From CAKZQX01 sp034437035 (lineage in GTDB: Bacteria; Chloroflexota; Chloroflexia; Chloroflexales; Chloroflexaceae): a DNA stretch of 64,000 bases. Position numbers and translations under genes: made by a program. Positions within the stretch are counted from its first letter, which is position 1. Each line of letters opens with the position of its first letter. The notes beneath the pieces were generated by a model that did no database searches, was not told the DNA's origin, and saw nothing but the letters and a program-made list of their open reading frames with translations. The DNA lies in assembly GCA_034437035.1 (NCBI GenBank), contig DAOTUI010000075.1:3230-67229 (forward strand). Reading direction: 5' to 3'. Below, in pieces: positions 35,948-44,186 of this stretch.

Positions 35948-37210
35948 ATGGGTCAGGTTATGACAGCACTAACACCATCGTTTTCGCTCTTCGATGTTCT
36001 GGCATTGCGCCGTGATTTTCCCATCCTCCACCAGGAGATGAATGGCAAACCACTGGCGTTTCTGGACAGTGCCGCGTCGTCACAGCGTCCCCGGCGGGTT
36101 ATCGACTGCATGGAAGATTATTACCGGCGCTACCACGCGAATGTGCATCGGGGGATCTATCGTCTGAGCGAGGATGCCACATTTGCCTATGAGCGGGCGC
36201 GCGGTAAGGTTGCCAAGTTCATTGGCGCAGTAACCCCGCGCGAGATTGTCTTTACGCGGAATACTACCGAGGCGATCAACCTGGTTGCCTATGCCTGGGG
36301 CGCAGCCAATCTGCGCGAGGGCGATCGCATCCTGTTGACGGTGATGGAGCATCACTCGAATCTCGTGCCCTGGCAGATGCTGGCCCAGCGTACCGGCGCG
36401 CACCTGGACTATGTCGGGATCGACAGCCAGGGACGATTGGTGTTGGAAGAGCTTGACCAGTTGCTGTCTGAGCGGACAAAAATCGTTGCTGTGACCCACC
36501 AGTCGAATGTCCTGGGGACGATTAACCCGGTCAGGGTGATTGCCGAGCGAGCGCATGCGGTGGGCGCGCTGGTCCTGGTTGATGGCGCGCAGAGCGTGCC
36601 ACATATGCCGATCAACGTCCAGGATCTGGATATCGACTTTCTGGCGTTCAGTGGGCACAAAATGTGTGGACCGACGGGAGCCGGGGTACTCTGGGGGCGG
36701 CGTAAACTGCTGGAGGCGATGCCCCCCTTCCTCGGTGGCGGCTCGATGATTAAGCTGGTTGAACTGGCGGGTAGTAGCTATGCCGATGTGCCGGCCCGAT
36801 TTGAGGCAGGTACGCCGGCGATTGCCGAAGCGATTACGCTGGGTGAGGCGGTCGATTTTCTGAGCGAAGTCGGTATGGAAGCGATTCATCGCTATGAGGA
36901 TGAACTGCTGGAATATATGCTCAATCGGTTGGGTGAGGTTGAAGGGCTGACGATCTATGGGCCGCATACGACCGAAGCACGCGGTGCAGCAGTCTCCTTC
37001 GCGCTTGACGGCGTGCATCCGCATGACGTCGCCGCCATCCTGGATGGCGAGGGCGTAGCGGTGCGCGCCGGTCACCACTGCACCCAACCGCTCCATCGCC
37101 TGCTCAACGTTCCGGCAACAACCCGCGCCAGTCTCTATCTCTACAACATTCCGGAGGAGATTGATCGCCTGGTCCTTGGTCTGGAAAAAGCAAAGGGGAT
37201 GTTCTGCTAA
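35948..37210 (+). CDS. sufS: cysteine desulfurase SufS
   Basis: A 420-residue class V aminotransferase-fold desulfurase that takes sulfur from L-cysteine for Fe-S assembly. The PLP-binding lysine is Lys238 in FSGHKMCGPTG. The persulfide-forming Cys378 lies in the group II RAGHHCTQPLH motif, as in SufS/CsdA. Typical length. An alternative ATG at 35960 is possible. Its stop overlaps the sufU start by one base, consistent with SufS-SufU sulfur transfer. Confidence 0.95.
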   Translation: MGQVMTALTPSFSLFDVLALRRDFPILHQEMNGKPLAFLDSAASSQRPRRVIDCMEDYYRRYHANVHRGIYRLSEDATFAYERARGKVAKFIGAVTPREIVFTRNTTEAINLVAYAWGAANLREGDRILLTVMEHHSNLVPWQMLAQRTGAHLDYVGIDSQGRLVLEELDQLLSERTKIVAVTHQSNVLGTINPVRVIAERAHAVGALVLVDGAQSVPHMPINVQDLDIDFLAFSGHKMCGPTGAGVLWGRRKLLEAMPPFLGGGSMIKLVELAGSSYADVPARFEAGTPAIAEAITLGEAVDFLSEVGMEAIHRYEDELLEYMLNRLGEVEGLTIYGPHTTEARGAAVSFALDGVHPHDVAAILDGEGVAVRAGHHCTQPLHRLLNVPATTRASLYLYNIPEEIDRLVLGLEKAKGMFC

Positions 37211-37614
37211 TGGACGATTTCTATCGTGAGTACATCCTGGAGCACTACAAGTATCCACATAACCATGGAAAGCTGGAGTCACCGACGGTTTCGCATGAAG
37301 AGCATAACCCGCTCTGTGGGGATGTCATTCAGATGGACCTGTTGATTGAGGATGGGGTGGTGCAGGATGTGCGCTTCTCGGGGCGCGGCTGTGCTATTAG
37401 CCAGGCTTCCGCTTCGATCTTGACCGATGAAATCAAGGGCAAGTCGGTTGAGGAGGTCAAACAGTTTAGCAAAGAGGAACTGCTTGACCTGATCGGCATC
37501 CCGCTGGATAAAAACCCGGTGCGCCTCAAGTGTGCATTGCTCTCGCTCAAGACGCTCAAGGCCGGGTTGTACGGGGTAGGCCAGATCGATTTTGATGATG
37601 AAGAACTCGGTTAG
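37210..37614 (+). CDS. sufU: SufU-type sulfur-transfer/scaffold protein
   Basis: A 134-residue IscU/SufU-fold protein. Ligand residues are Cys36, Asp38 (PLCGDV), Cys61 (GRGCAIS) and Cys108 (LKCALLSL). It is SufU-like in lacking the IscU His before the last Cys (Lys107 here) and in being paired with sufS. However, only 46 residues lie between Cys61 and Cys108, so the roughly 19-residue insertion typical of Bacillus SufU is absent. It receives persulfide sulfur from SufS, or acts as a Zn-dependent transferase. Confidence 0.9.
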   Translation: MDDFYREYILEHYKYPHNHGKLESPTVSHEEHNPLCGDVIQMDLLIEDGVVQDVRFSGRGCAISQASASILTDEIKGKSVEEVKQFSKEELLDLIGIPLDKNPVRLKCALLSLKTLKAGLYGVGQIDFDDEELG

Positions 37615-37711
37615 CGCAAACCGGGTAGCGCTAGACAGTGTTGTCACCAGGGATTACTTTGGCGTAGACGAGCACGGTAACGATAAAACATGAACATGAG
37701 GAGGTACTGAA

Positions 37712-39127
37712 GTGGTGTCAGAACAGGTTAATCTACAGTTTGACTACTCCAAGTATGGTTTCCGCGAAGAAGAGCGGTATATATACAAGTCCCCCAAGGG
37801 ACTGAATGAGCAGGTCATCCGGGAGCTTTCCGGGATGAAGGACGAGCCGGAGTGGATGCTCAAGCGCCGCCTGAAGGCGCTGGATGTGTTCAAGAAGAAG
37901 CCGGTGCCGCTGATGGGTACCTGGGCCAACGCGGAACTGGCGGAACTGGACTATGACCAGATCCACTACTTTGTGCGCGCGGGTGAGCGGCCGGAGAATG
38001 ACTGGGACGCCGTTCCCGCCGAGATTAAGAACACGTTCGAGAAACTGGGTATTCCCGAAGCCGAGCGCAAGTTCCTGGCGGGTGTCGGCGCACAGTACGA
38101 GAGCGAAGTTGTCTACCACTCATTGCGCGAAGAGTGGCAGAAGATGGGCGTGATCTTCCTGGATACGGATACCGGCCTGAAGGAGCACCCTGAACTGTTC
38201 AAGGAATACTTCGGCACGGTTATTCCTACGGCGGACAACAAGTATGCTGCACTGAATACGGCGGTCTGGTCGGGTGGTTCGTTTATCTATATTCCGCCCG
38301 GGGTCAAGGTGGATATTCCGCTGCAGGCCTACTTCCGCATCAACGCTGAGAACATGGGTCAGTTCGAGCGCACCCTGATTATCGTGGATGAGGGCGCGGA
38401 AGGTCACTATATTGAGGGCTGTACGGCACCGATCTATAGCACCAACTCCCTGCATTCAGCCGTAGTTGAGATTATCATCAAGAAGGGCGCAAAGTTCCGC
38501 TACACTACCATCCAGAACTGGGCCAACAATATCTACAACCTGGTCACCAAGCGTGCGGTAGCCCACGAAGAGGCTTCAATGGAGTGGGTTGACGGTAACA
38601 TCGGCAGTAAGCTGACGATGAAGTATCCATCGGTCTACCTGATGGGACGCGGTGCGCGTGGCGAGGTGTTGAGCGTTGCCTATGCGGGTAAGGGCCAGCA
38701 TCAGGATGCTGGGGCCAAGATGGTCCATGTTGCGCCGGATACCACCAGCCGCATTACCAATAAGTCGGTCAGTAAAGATGGTGGAAAGACGACCTATCGT
38801 GGACTGGCGAAGGTTGCACCGGGCGCGTACAACTCCAAGCTCAATGTCAACTGTGACGCGCTGATCCTGGATGAGATCTCGGCAAGCGATACGATCCCCT
38901 ATATTGAGATCGAAGAGGACCGCACCACCCTGGCGCACGAGGCCACGGTCGGGCGCATCGGTGAGGAACAACTCTTCTACCTGATGAGTCGCGGTCTGGG
39001 CGAAGCCGACGCGCTCTCGATGATTGTGCTGGGCTTTATGGAGCCATTCACGCGCGAGTTGCCGATGGAGTATGCCGTCGAGTTGAATCGGCTGATCCAG
39101 CTTGAGATGGAAGGCTCGGTCGGCTAG
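37712..39127 (+). CDS. sufB: Fe-S assembly scaffold SufB
   Basis: A 471-residue SufB, the catalytic core of the SufBC2D complex on which Fe-S clusters form. Family segments present: FSKYGFR-like FDYSKYGFREEE start, GGSFIYIPPGVKVDIPLQAYFRI, EGCTAPIYSTNSLHSAVVEI, and the C-terminal EATVGRIGEEQLFYLMSRGL. The GTG start at 37712 follows a strong GAGGAGG. The 97-base gap after sufU holds no obvious promoter, so it probably belongs to the operon. Confidence 0.96.
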   Translation: MVSEQVNLQFDYSKYGFREEERYIYKSPKGLNEQVIRELSGMKDEPEWMLKRRLKALDVFKKKPVPLMGTWANAELAELDYDQIHYFVRAGERPENDWDAVPAEIKNTFEKLGIPEAERKFLAGVGAQYESEVVYHSLREEWQKMGVIFLDTDTGLKEHPELFKEYFGTVIPTADNKYAALNTAVWSGGSFIYIPPGVKVDIPLQAYFRINAENMGQFERTLIIVDEGAEGHYIEGCTAPIYSTNSLHSAVVEIIIKKGAKFRYTTIQNWANNIYNLVTKRAVAHEEASMEWVDGNIGSKLTMKYPSVYLMGRGARGEVLSVAYAGKGQHQDAGAKMVHVAPDTTSRITNKSVSKDGGKTTYRGLAKVAPGAYNSKLNVNCDALILDEISASDTIPYIEIEEDRTTLAHEATVGRIGEEQLFYLMSRGLGEADALSMIVLGFMEPFTRELPMEYAVELNRLIQLEMEGSVG

Positions 39128-39152
39128 GGCGGAATCAAACCAGACGTTGCCA

Positions 39153-39179
39153 GAGGGGGCGTTGCATGCAACGCCCCTC
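39153..39179 (+). terminator. hairpin after sufB
   Basis: Stem GAGGGGGCGTTGC/GCAACGCCCCTC with one bulge, 26 bases after sufB. No U-tract follows, so it is a weak terminator or mRNA 3' stabiliser. Confidence 0.5.
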
Positions 39180-39196
39180 CGTTATGCCTCGATAAT

Positions 39197-39209
39197 ATAG
39201 TCGGACTAT
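39197..39209. promoter_or_regulatory. short palindrome upstream of Rieske gene
   Basis: ATAGTC-G-GACTAT, 49 bases upstream of the Rieske protein start. A candidate operator only; SufR is the obvious local candidate but no matching copy is seen in front of sufR. Confidence 0.3.
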
Positions 39210-39257
39210 GTACTTTATGCAGAAAAGACTGCTTTGTTGAATAACGAGGTGAAAAGC

Positions 39258-39575
39258 ATGGCTGCTGTACGGATTGCTACTGTAGCTGAAATCCCCGAAG
39301 GAACTGCTAAAATAGTTGAGATTAATGGGCAAAAGATTGTTGTGTGTCATGCCGAAGGAACCTTCTATGCGCTCGACGATACATGCTCCCATGCGGAGGC
39401 ATCGCTCGGCGAGGGTGAAGTTGATAGCGACGAGTTGACCATCGAGTGCCCCCGGCATGGTTCCCAGTTTAGCCTGGAGACCGGCAAACCGCGCAACCTG
39501 CCCGCCTACGAACCGGTTGCCACCTATACGGTATCGGTTCAGGATGACGTGGTATTTGTGGAGTATTCAGGTTAA
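39258..39575 (+). CDS. Rieske-type [2Fe-2S] ferredoxin
   Basis: A 105-residue soluble Rieske ferredoxin of the non-heme dioxygenase type. Ligands are Cys43-x-His45 (TCSHAEASLGEG) and Cys64-x2-His67 (CPRHGSQF). It is a small electron carrier, often found in suf clusters. The ATG at 39258 has GAGGT 7 bases upstream. A TTG 24 bases earlier is in frame but unlikely. It probably supplies electrons for cluster assembly or another reductase; its partner is unknown. Confidence 0.9.
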   Translation: MAAVRIATVAEIPEGTAKIVEINGQKIVVCHAEGTFYALDDTCSHAEASLGEGEVDSDELTIECPRHGSQFSLETGKPRNLPAYEPVATYTVSVQDDVVFVEYSG

Positions 39576-39579
39576 GAAC

Positions 39580-39608
39580 TTGACTTTCTCGGGCGTTGGC
39601 AGTACAAT
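39580..39608 (+). promoter_or_regulatory. sigma70 promoter of sulfurtransferase gene
   Basis: TTGACT (39580-39585), a 17-base spacer and TACAAT (39603-39608). It starts 5 bases after the Rieske gene and leaves a leader of about 125 bases. Confidence 0.65.
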
Positions 39609-39633
39609 GAAGCTACCGTTGGTCAACCGATAG

Positions 39634-39677
39634 CGGTCAGTACGCAGGAGCCGAGGATGACGCCTGGCACCTGACCG
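39634..39677 (+). promoter_or_regulatory. structured leader hairpin before sulfurtransferase gene
   Basis: Two-tier hairpin: CGGTCAG/CTGACCG, a symmetric TACG/GCAC internal loop, then CAGG/CCTG closing a 14-base loop. It lies wholly in the 5' leader that follows the TTGACT-TACAAT promoter. No known riboswitch class recognised. Confidence 0.4.
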
Positions 39678-39739
39678 TTACCGGCCGGCCCGCATCTGTG
39701 AAGATAAAGCTAATCTATGCTGCGTTAAGGAGGTAGCTC

Positions 39740-40597
39740 GTGGCTGAGTATGCCAACCCTGGAGTATTGGTAGATACAGCGTGGGTCGCCGATCATCTGA
39801 ACGATCCGAATGTGCGACTGGTTGAGAGCAACGAAGATATTCTGCTGTATGATACCGGCCATATTCCCGGTGCCATCAAGATCGACTGGGTGGCCGACCT
39901 GAATGACCCGGTAACGCGGGATTACCTGGACCGCGAACGCTTTGAGCAGTTGCTTGCGGCGAAGGGTATCAACAATGATACGACGGTGGTCTTTTACGGC
40001 GATAAGAATAACTGGTGGGCAACGTATGCGTTCTGGGTATTCAAGTTATTTGGGCATAAGGATGCGCGGATTCTGAATGGCGGTCGCGCCAAGTGGATCG
40101 CCGAGGGCCGCGAGTTGACCAAAACGGTACCCAACTACCCGGCAGCGACCTACCGCGCACCGGAGCGGGATGACCGCCGGATTCGCGCCTTCCGCGATCA
40201 GGTGATGGAGCATCTCAAGCAGGCGGACCCGACACTGGTTGATGTGCGCAGTCCGCAGGAATTCAGCGGCGAGAAGCTGCATATGCCGGAGTATCCGCAG
40301 GAGGGCACGTTGCGCGGCGGCCATATCCCTGGGGCGCAGAATATTCCCTGGGCGCAGGCAGCCAACCCGGACGGCACCTTCAAGAGCCGCGCGGAACTGG
40401 AAGAACTTTACCAGGGGAAGGGCATTACGCCGGATAAGGATGTGATTGCCTACTGCCGTATCGGGGAGCGCAGCAGCCATACCTGGTTTGTGCTGACCTA
40501 CCTGCTGGGCTATCCGCAGGTGCGCAACTATGACGGCAGTTGGACCGAGTGGGGGAACATGGTCGGGGTACCGATTGCGAAGACCTATCAGGGTTAA
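39740..40597 (+). CDS. thiosulfate sulfurtransferase (tandem rhodanese)
   Basis: A 285-residue two-domain rhodanese. The N-terminal domain is the inactive one; the C-terminal domain carries Cys239 in the active loop CRIGERS, the loop type of thiosulfate-specific enzymes. It moves sulfane sulfur from thiosulfate to acceptors such as cyanide or protein thiols. AAGGAGG precedes the GTG start. It sits between the SUF genes and a second SufU-like gene, so a role in supplying sulfur to that protein or to the CysO-type carrier is plausible. Confidence 0.92.
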   Translation: MAEYANPGVLVDTAWVADHLNDPNVRLVESNEDILLYDTGHIPGAIKIDWVADLNDPVTRDYLDRERFEQLLAAKGINNDTTVVFYGDKNNWWATYAFWVFKLFGHKDARILNGGRAKWIAEGRELTKTVPNYPAATYRAPERDDRRIRAFRDQVMEHLKQADPTLVDVRSPQEFSGEKLHMPEYPQEGTLRGGHIPGAQNIPWAQAANPDGTFKSRAELEELYQGKGITPDKDVIAYCRIGERSSHTWFVLTYLLGYPQVRNYDGSWTEWGNMVGVPIAKTYQG

Positions 40598-40619
40598 AAC
40601 TGAGAACCGGAGCGTACGT

Positions 40620-41033
40620 ATGGACCGCCAGGACATTATTGACCATCTGCTTGATCATTATGAGACTCCCCGTCATCACGGAACACTTGCCGGCGCTGAT
40701 GTCGTTATGCCTGGCGGTCATCCGGATTGCGGTGATGTCGTGACGATCTATCTTAAGGTTGACACCACCGGGCAGTTTATTGAAGGGTTGGCATTTGAGG
40801 GTGAGGGCTGCTCGGTCAGCCAGGCGGCGGCGTCGATCCTGGCCGAGATGTTGCAGGGCGCACCCCTGACCCGGGTCGATCAGTTAGAGTTTGCAGAGAT
40901 GATTGATACCCTGGGCCGCGACGTGGTCAAGAGTCGGCAGCGCTGCGCAACCCTGGCGCTGGGGACGCTCAAGGCAGCCGTGGCCCACTATCGTAAAGCC
41001 CAACAGCGGGAGCAGGCGCTCGCGGACGGATAG
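40620..41033 (+). CDS. second SufU/IscU-like scaffold protein
   Basis: A 137-residue SufU-like protein distinct from the one in the suf operon. Ligand-type residues are Cys37, Asp39 (DCGDVV), Cys64 (GEGCSVSQ) and Cys109 (RQRCATLAL). Like the first copy it lacks the long SufU insertion. The ATG at 40620 is 22 bases after the rhodanese stop, so the two are co-transcribed. It may accept sulfur from the rhodanese rather than from SufS; this is inference from position. Confidence 0.82.
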   Translation: MDRQDIIDHLLDHYETPRHHGTLAGADVVMPGGHPDCGDVVTIYLKVDTTGQFIEGLAFEGEGCSVSQAAASILAEMLQGAPLTRVDQLEFAEMIDTLGRDVVKSRQRCATLALGTLKAAVAHYRKAQQREQALADG

Positions 41034-41087
41034 AACCAGGTTAGACCAGGTCGCAGGTTTATAGGTTACAGGTTGCTGGTGCAACAT

Positions 41088-41222
41088 CACTTTCACAAAA
41101 AGTTGCGTATCGTACAAATTTTTGTGAAATAAAGATAAGAAGGTACCATGCTGCCGCAGGCGAGTCTGGCTTCCATCTGGTCAAACCGGATGGGTTGCAT
41201 GCCCACCGCGTAAGTCCTGCTT
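41088..41222. repeat. dispersed palindromic element, copy 13 (left end missing)
   Basis: Central hairpin TTTCACAAAAAGTTGC.../ ATTTTTGTGAAA, right inner arm GTACCATGCTGCCGCAGGCG and right end ACCGCGTAAGTCCTGC. The left end and left inner arm are absent. It lies just upstream of the cysM-like gene. Confidence 0.65.
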
Positions 41223-41245
41223 GTAAGTCGTGTGAATGAGAGATT

Positions 41246-42217
41246 ATGAGTGCAACATCACTTGCTCCACAAACGGTTGATCACCGCACCCGGGTGCTGG
41301 ATCTCGTCGGGAACACGCCGCTGGTGCGCCTGGAGCGGGTTGACCCGACCCTGCCGACTGGTGTGCGGCTCTATGCCAAAGCCGAGTGGTATAATCCGGG
41401 CGGCTCAGTCAAGGATCGACCGGCGTTCTGGATGTTGCATGATGGCGAACAGCGCGGGTTCCTACGTCCCGGTATGCGCATTGCTGATGCCACCAGCGGC
41501 AACACCGGCATTGCCTATGCCACGCTGGGTGCGGCCATGGGCTACCAGGTAACGCTGGCGATGCCTGCCAATGCCAGCGCCGAGCGCAAGCGCATTCTGC
41601 GCGCGCTGGGAGCGGAGTTGATCCTGACTGATCCGAACGCGGGGATGGATCTTGCCATTCGCACCATCCGCGAATTGGTGTCCGAAGCACCCGAGCGTTA
41701 CTTCTACCCGGATCAGTATAACAACCCGGCCAATCCCCAGGCCCACTACGAGTCGACCGGGCCGGAGATCCGGCAGCAGACCGAGGGCCGCGTAACCCAT
41801 TTTGTGGCGGCGCTGGGAACAACGGGCACTTTTATGGGCACCTCCCGCTACCTGCGTGAGCAGCATCCGGCAATCCGGCTGTCGGCGGTGCAACCTGATA
41901 GCCCCTTCCACGCGCTGGAGGGGGTTAAGCATCTGCCGACAACCTCACTGGTGCCCGGCATCTACGATGCCGCAGTTGCCGACGAGATTATCGAGGTCAG
42001 CAGCGAGCAGGCGTTTGCAATGGCCCGGCGACTGGCCCGGCGCGAAGGGCTGCTGGTAGGCATCTCAGCGGCAGCGAATGTTGCTGCGGCGTTGCGGGTG
42101 GCGCATAGTCTGGAGGTGGGCGTGGTTGTCACGGTGCTGTGTGATAGTGCCTCGCGCTACCTCAGCGAGCACTTTTGGGATGAAACCGACTGGGTCGAAG
42201 GCGGCGAGGGGATCTAA
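41246..42217 (+). CDS. cysM: PLP-dependent cysteine synthase, CysM-like
   Basis: A 323-residue fold-type II PLP enzyme of the O-acetylserine/phosphoserine sulfhydrylase family. The PLP lysine is Lys56 in NPGGSVKDRPAF. TSGNTGIAYA binds the substrate and the phosphate loop is ALGTTGTFMGTSRYL. Genes for a JAMM protease, a MoaD/ThiS-fold carrier and a MoeZ-like activating enzyme follow. That is the gene set of the actinobacterial CysM-CysO-Mec route, in which CysM makes cysteine on a carrier thiocarboxylate. It is therefore more likely CysM than a sulfide-using CysK. Confidence 0.88.
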   Translation: MSATSLAPQTVDHRTRVLDLVGNTPLVRLERVDPTLPTGVRLYAKAEWYNPGGSVKDRPAFWMLHDGEQRGFLRPGMRIADATSGNTGIAYATLGAAMGYQVTLAMPANASAERKRILRALGAELILTDPNAGMDLAIRTIRELVSEAPERYFYPDQYNNPANPQAHYESTGPEIRQQTEGRVTHFVAALGTTGTFMGTSRYLREQHPAIRLSAVQPDSPFHALEGVKHLPTTSLVPGIYDAAVADEIIEVSSEQAFAMARRLARREGLLVGISAAANVAAALRVAHSLEVGVVVTVLCDSASRYLSEHFWDETDWVEGGEGI

Positions 42218-42245
42218 GCGAACTGAAAACCGGGAAGCCGGAACA

Positions 42246-42716
42246 ATGATAACATTTACCGCCGCGGCGGCCCAGGCGCTTGCTGCCCATGCGGAGTCAA
42301 CCTATCCCGACGAGTGTGTCGGGTTACTGCTGGGCCGGATCGAAGGTACGCATAAGCTGGTGCTGGAGACCCACCCGGTCGAGAACCGCTGGCAGGGCCA
42401 GGTAGCACTTGCCGAAAGCGATAATGCCGAGTCACGCCGCGATCGCTTCTACCTGGACCCGCGCGACTATCTGCGGGCTGACCGATCCGCGCGCGAACGT
42501 GACCTGGACGTGGTCGGCTGCTATCACTCGCACCCCGATCATCCGGCGGAACCTTCCGGGCGGGATCTGGTGGGCGCGCAGGGTGTCGGCGGCGGACCAG
42601 CGTTTGCCTTTGTGATTCAGCAGGTGACACAGGGGCAGGCCGCCGATCTGGCCAGTTGGCTCTTGCTGGACGAGGGCAAACGGTTTGAGCAGGAGCAGGT
42701 AGAGATTACGGATTAG
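42246..42716 (+). CDS. mec: JAMM/MPN metalloprotease (Mec-like)
   Basis: A 156-residue JAB1/MPN+ zinc peptidase. The JAMM signature is complete: Glu23 (ECVGLLLG), His94-x-His96-x10-Asp107 (HSHPDHPAEPSGRD). In Mycobacterium the homologue releases cysteine from the CysO-cysteine adduct. In the Pseudomonas thioquinolobactin pathway the homologue QbsD trims two residues from its carrier. Both jobs are plausible here because the adjacent carrier ends GGKS. The ATG at 42246 is 28 bases after cysM; the upstream in-frame extension overlaps cysM and is rejected. Confidence 0.88.
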   Translation: MITFTAAAAQALAAHAESTYPDECVGLLLGRIEGTHKLVLETHPVENRWQGQVALAESDNAESRRDRFYLDPRDYLRADRSARERDLDVVGCYHSHPDHPAEPSGRDLVGAQGVGGGPAFAFVIQQVTQGQAADLASWLLLDEGKRFEQEQVEITD

Positions 42717-42728
42717 AGAGGAAAATTT

Positions 42729-43007
42729 ATGGCAACAATTACTATTCCAACCGCCTTGCGCCAGTACAGCGCGGGCCAATCCCAGGTAGAACTGGAAGCG
42801 GGCACGGTCGGTGCGCTGCTCCGTGGACTGGTCGAGACCTATCCCGACCTGGGGCGACACCTTTTCAATGAGCAGGGCAAGTTGCGCAACTTTGTGAATG
42901 TCTACGTTGGCGACGAAGATATTCGCTATCTGGAGGGGGAAGCGACCGAACTACAGAGTAGCGATACGGTCAGCATTATTCCGGCAATTGCAGGTGGAAA
43001 GAGCTGA
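42729..43007 (+). CDS. cysO: MoaD/ThiS-fold sulfur carrier (CysO-like) with blocked C-terminus
   Basis: A 92-residue ubiquitin-fold sulfur carrier (MATITIPTALRQY start, VSIIPAIAGG near the end). Such proteins are adenylated and thiocarboxylated on a C-terminal Gly-Gly. Here the coding sequence continues two codons past the diglycine, ending AGGKS, so the carrier would have to be trimmed first. The protease gene just upstream and the E1-like gene 3 bases downstream are the expected partners. AGAGAGGAAAATTT ribosome site. Confidence 0.88.
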   Translation: MATITIPTALRQYSAGQSQVELEAGTVGALLRGLVETYPDLGRHLFNEQGKLRNFVNVYVGDEDIRYLEGEATELQSSDTVSIIPAIAGGKS

Positions 43008-43010
43008 GAA

Positions 43011-44171
43011 ATGGTACAGGATGTTACGCTGAGCAATGAGGAGATCCGCCGCTACAGCCGCCACCTGATCATGCCGGAGGTGGGCATGGAGGGGCAGCGT
43101 CGGTTGAAGCAGGGACGCGCGCTGCTCATTGGCACAGGTGGGTTGGGCTCACCGCTGGCGCTCTACCTGGCAGCGGCGGGGGTTGGGCATATTGGCCTGG
43201 TTGATTTTGATGTCGTTGACGAGAGCAACTTGCAGCGGCAGGTTGTCCACGGCACCAGTACCGTCGGCATGCCCAAGATTGAGTCGGCGAAGCGCCGCTT
43301 GCAGGATCTCAACCCATATATCGACATCAGTGTGTATGAGGCGCAGGTCACATCAGATAATGCGCTCGAGTTGATGCGGCCCTACGATATCATCGTTGAT
43401 GGGACCGATAACTTCCCGACGCGCTACCTGAGCAATGATGCGGCGGTGCTGCTGGGCAAACCCAATGTCTACGGGAGTATCTTCCGCTTTGAAGGCCAGG
43501 CGACGGTTTTCTATCCTAAAGAGGGCGGGCCATGCTACCGCTGCCTCTACCCGGAGCCGCCGCCACCGGGACTGGTGCCCTCGTGCGCCGAGGGCGGCGT
43601 GCTGGGCGTGTTGCCCGGCGTGATCGGAACAATCCAGGCAACCGAGGTCATCAAGCTGCTGACCGGCATTGGCGAACCGCTGATCGGGCGGCTGATGCTC
43701 TACGATGCGCTGGAGATGCGCTTCCGCGAGCTGAAGTTACGCCGCAACCCGGAGTGCCCGATCTGTGGGGAACAGCCCACCATTACCGAACTGATTGACT
43801 ATGATGCATTCTGTGGAATAATGCCAAATGAGGTTAACGTACTCGAGAGTCAGTACGAAATCACCCCGCGCGAACTGGCAGCACTGCTGGAGCATACCGA
43901 TCGTCCGTTCCTGCTGGATGTGCGCAATTCCTACGAGGCCGACATTGCCACCATTCCGGGGACGGATCGGCTAATTCCGGTGGATCAGCTTGTAAATCAT
44001 ATGAACCGGCTCGACAGCGCGCGCGAGATGGTGGTCTACTGCCGGAGCGGTGTGCGCAGTGCCAACGCGGTCAATATGCTCAAAGGCGCGGGCTTCCGCA
44101 AGGTAAAGAACCTGGTGGGCGGCGTGCTGCGCTGGTCCGATGATATCGACCCGTCGATGCCCAAGTATTAG
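43011..44171 (+). CDS. moeZ: MoeB/ThiF adenylyltransferase with C-terminal rhodanese domain (MoeZ-like)
   Basis: A 386-residue fusion. The E1-like adenylation domain (about 5-265) has the nucleotide loop GTGGLGSPLALYL and two CxxC zinc pairs (CYRC and CPIC). The rhodanese domain (about 285-386) has Cys344 in the active loop CRSGVRS. In Mycobacterium the MoeZ protein adenylates and sulfurates CysO. Its start is 3 bases after the carrier gene, so translation is probably coupled. The rhodanese domain could take sulfur from the thiosulfate sulfurtransferase or the SufU-like protein encoded upstream. Confidence 0.92.
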   Translation: MVQDVTLSNEEIRRYSRHLIMPEVGMEGQRRLKQGRALLIGTGGLGSPLALYLAAAGVGHIGLVDFDVVDESNLQRQVVHGTSTVGMPKIESAKRRLQDLNPYIDISVYEAQVTSDNALELMRPYDIIVDGTDNFPTRYLSNDAAVLLGKPNVYGSIFRFEGQATVFYPKEGGPCYRCLYPEPPPPGLVPSCAEGGVLGVLPGVIGTIQATEVIKLLTGIGEPLIGRLMLYDALEMRFRELKLRRNPECPICGEQPTITELIDYDAFCGIMPNEVNVLESQYEITPRELAALLEHTDRPFLLDVRNSYEADIATIPGTDRLIPVDQLVNHMNRLDSAREMVVYCRSGVRSANAVNMLKGAGFRKVKNLVGGVLRWSDDIDPSMPKY

Positions 44172-44186
44172 TGCGACAACAAGACG

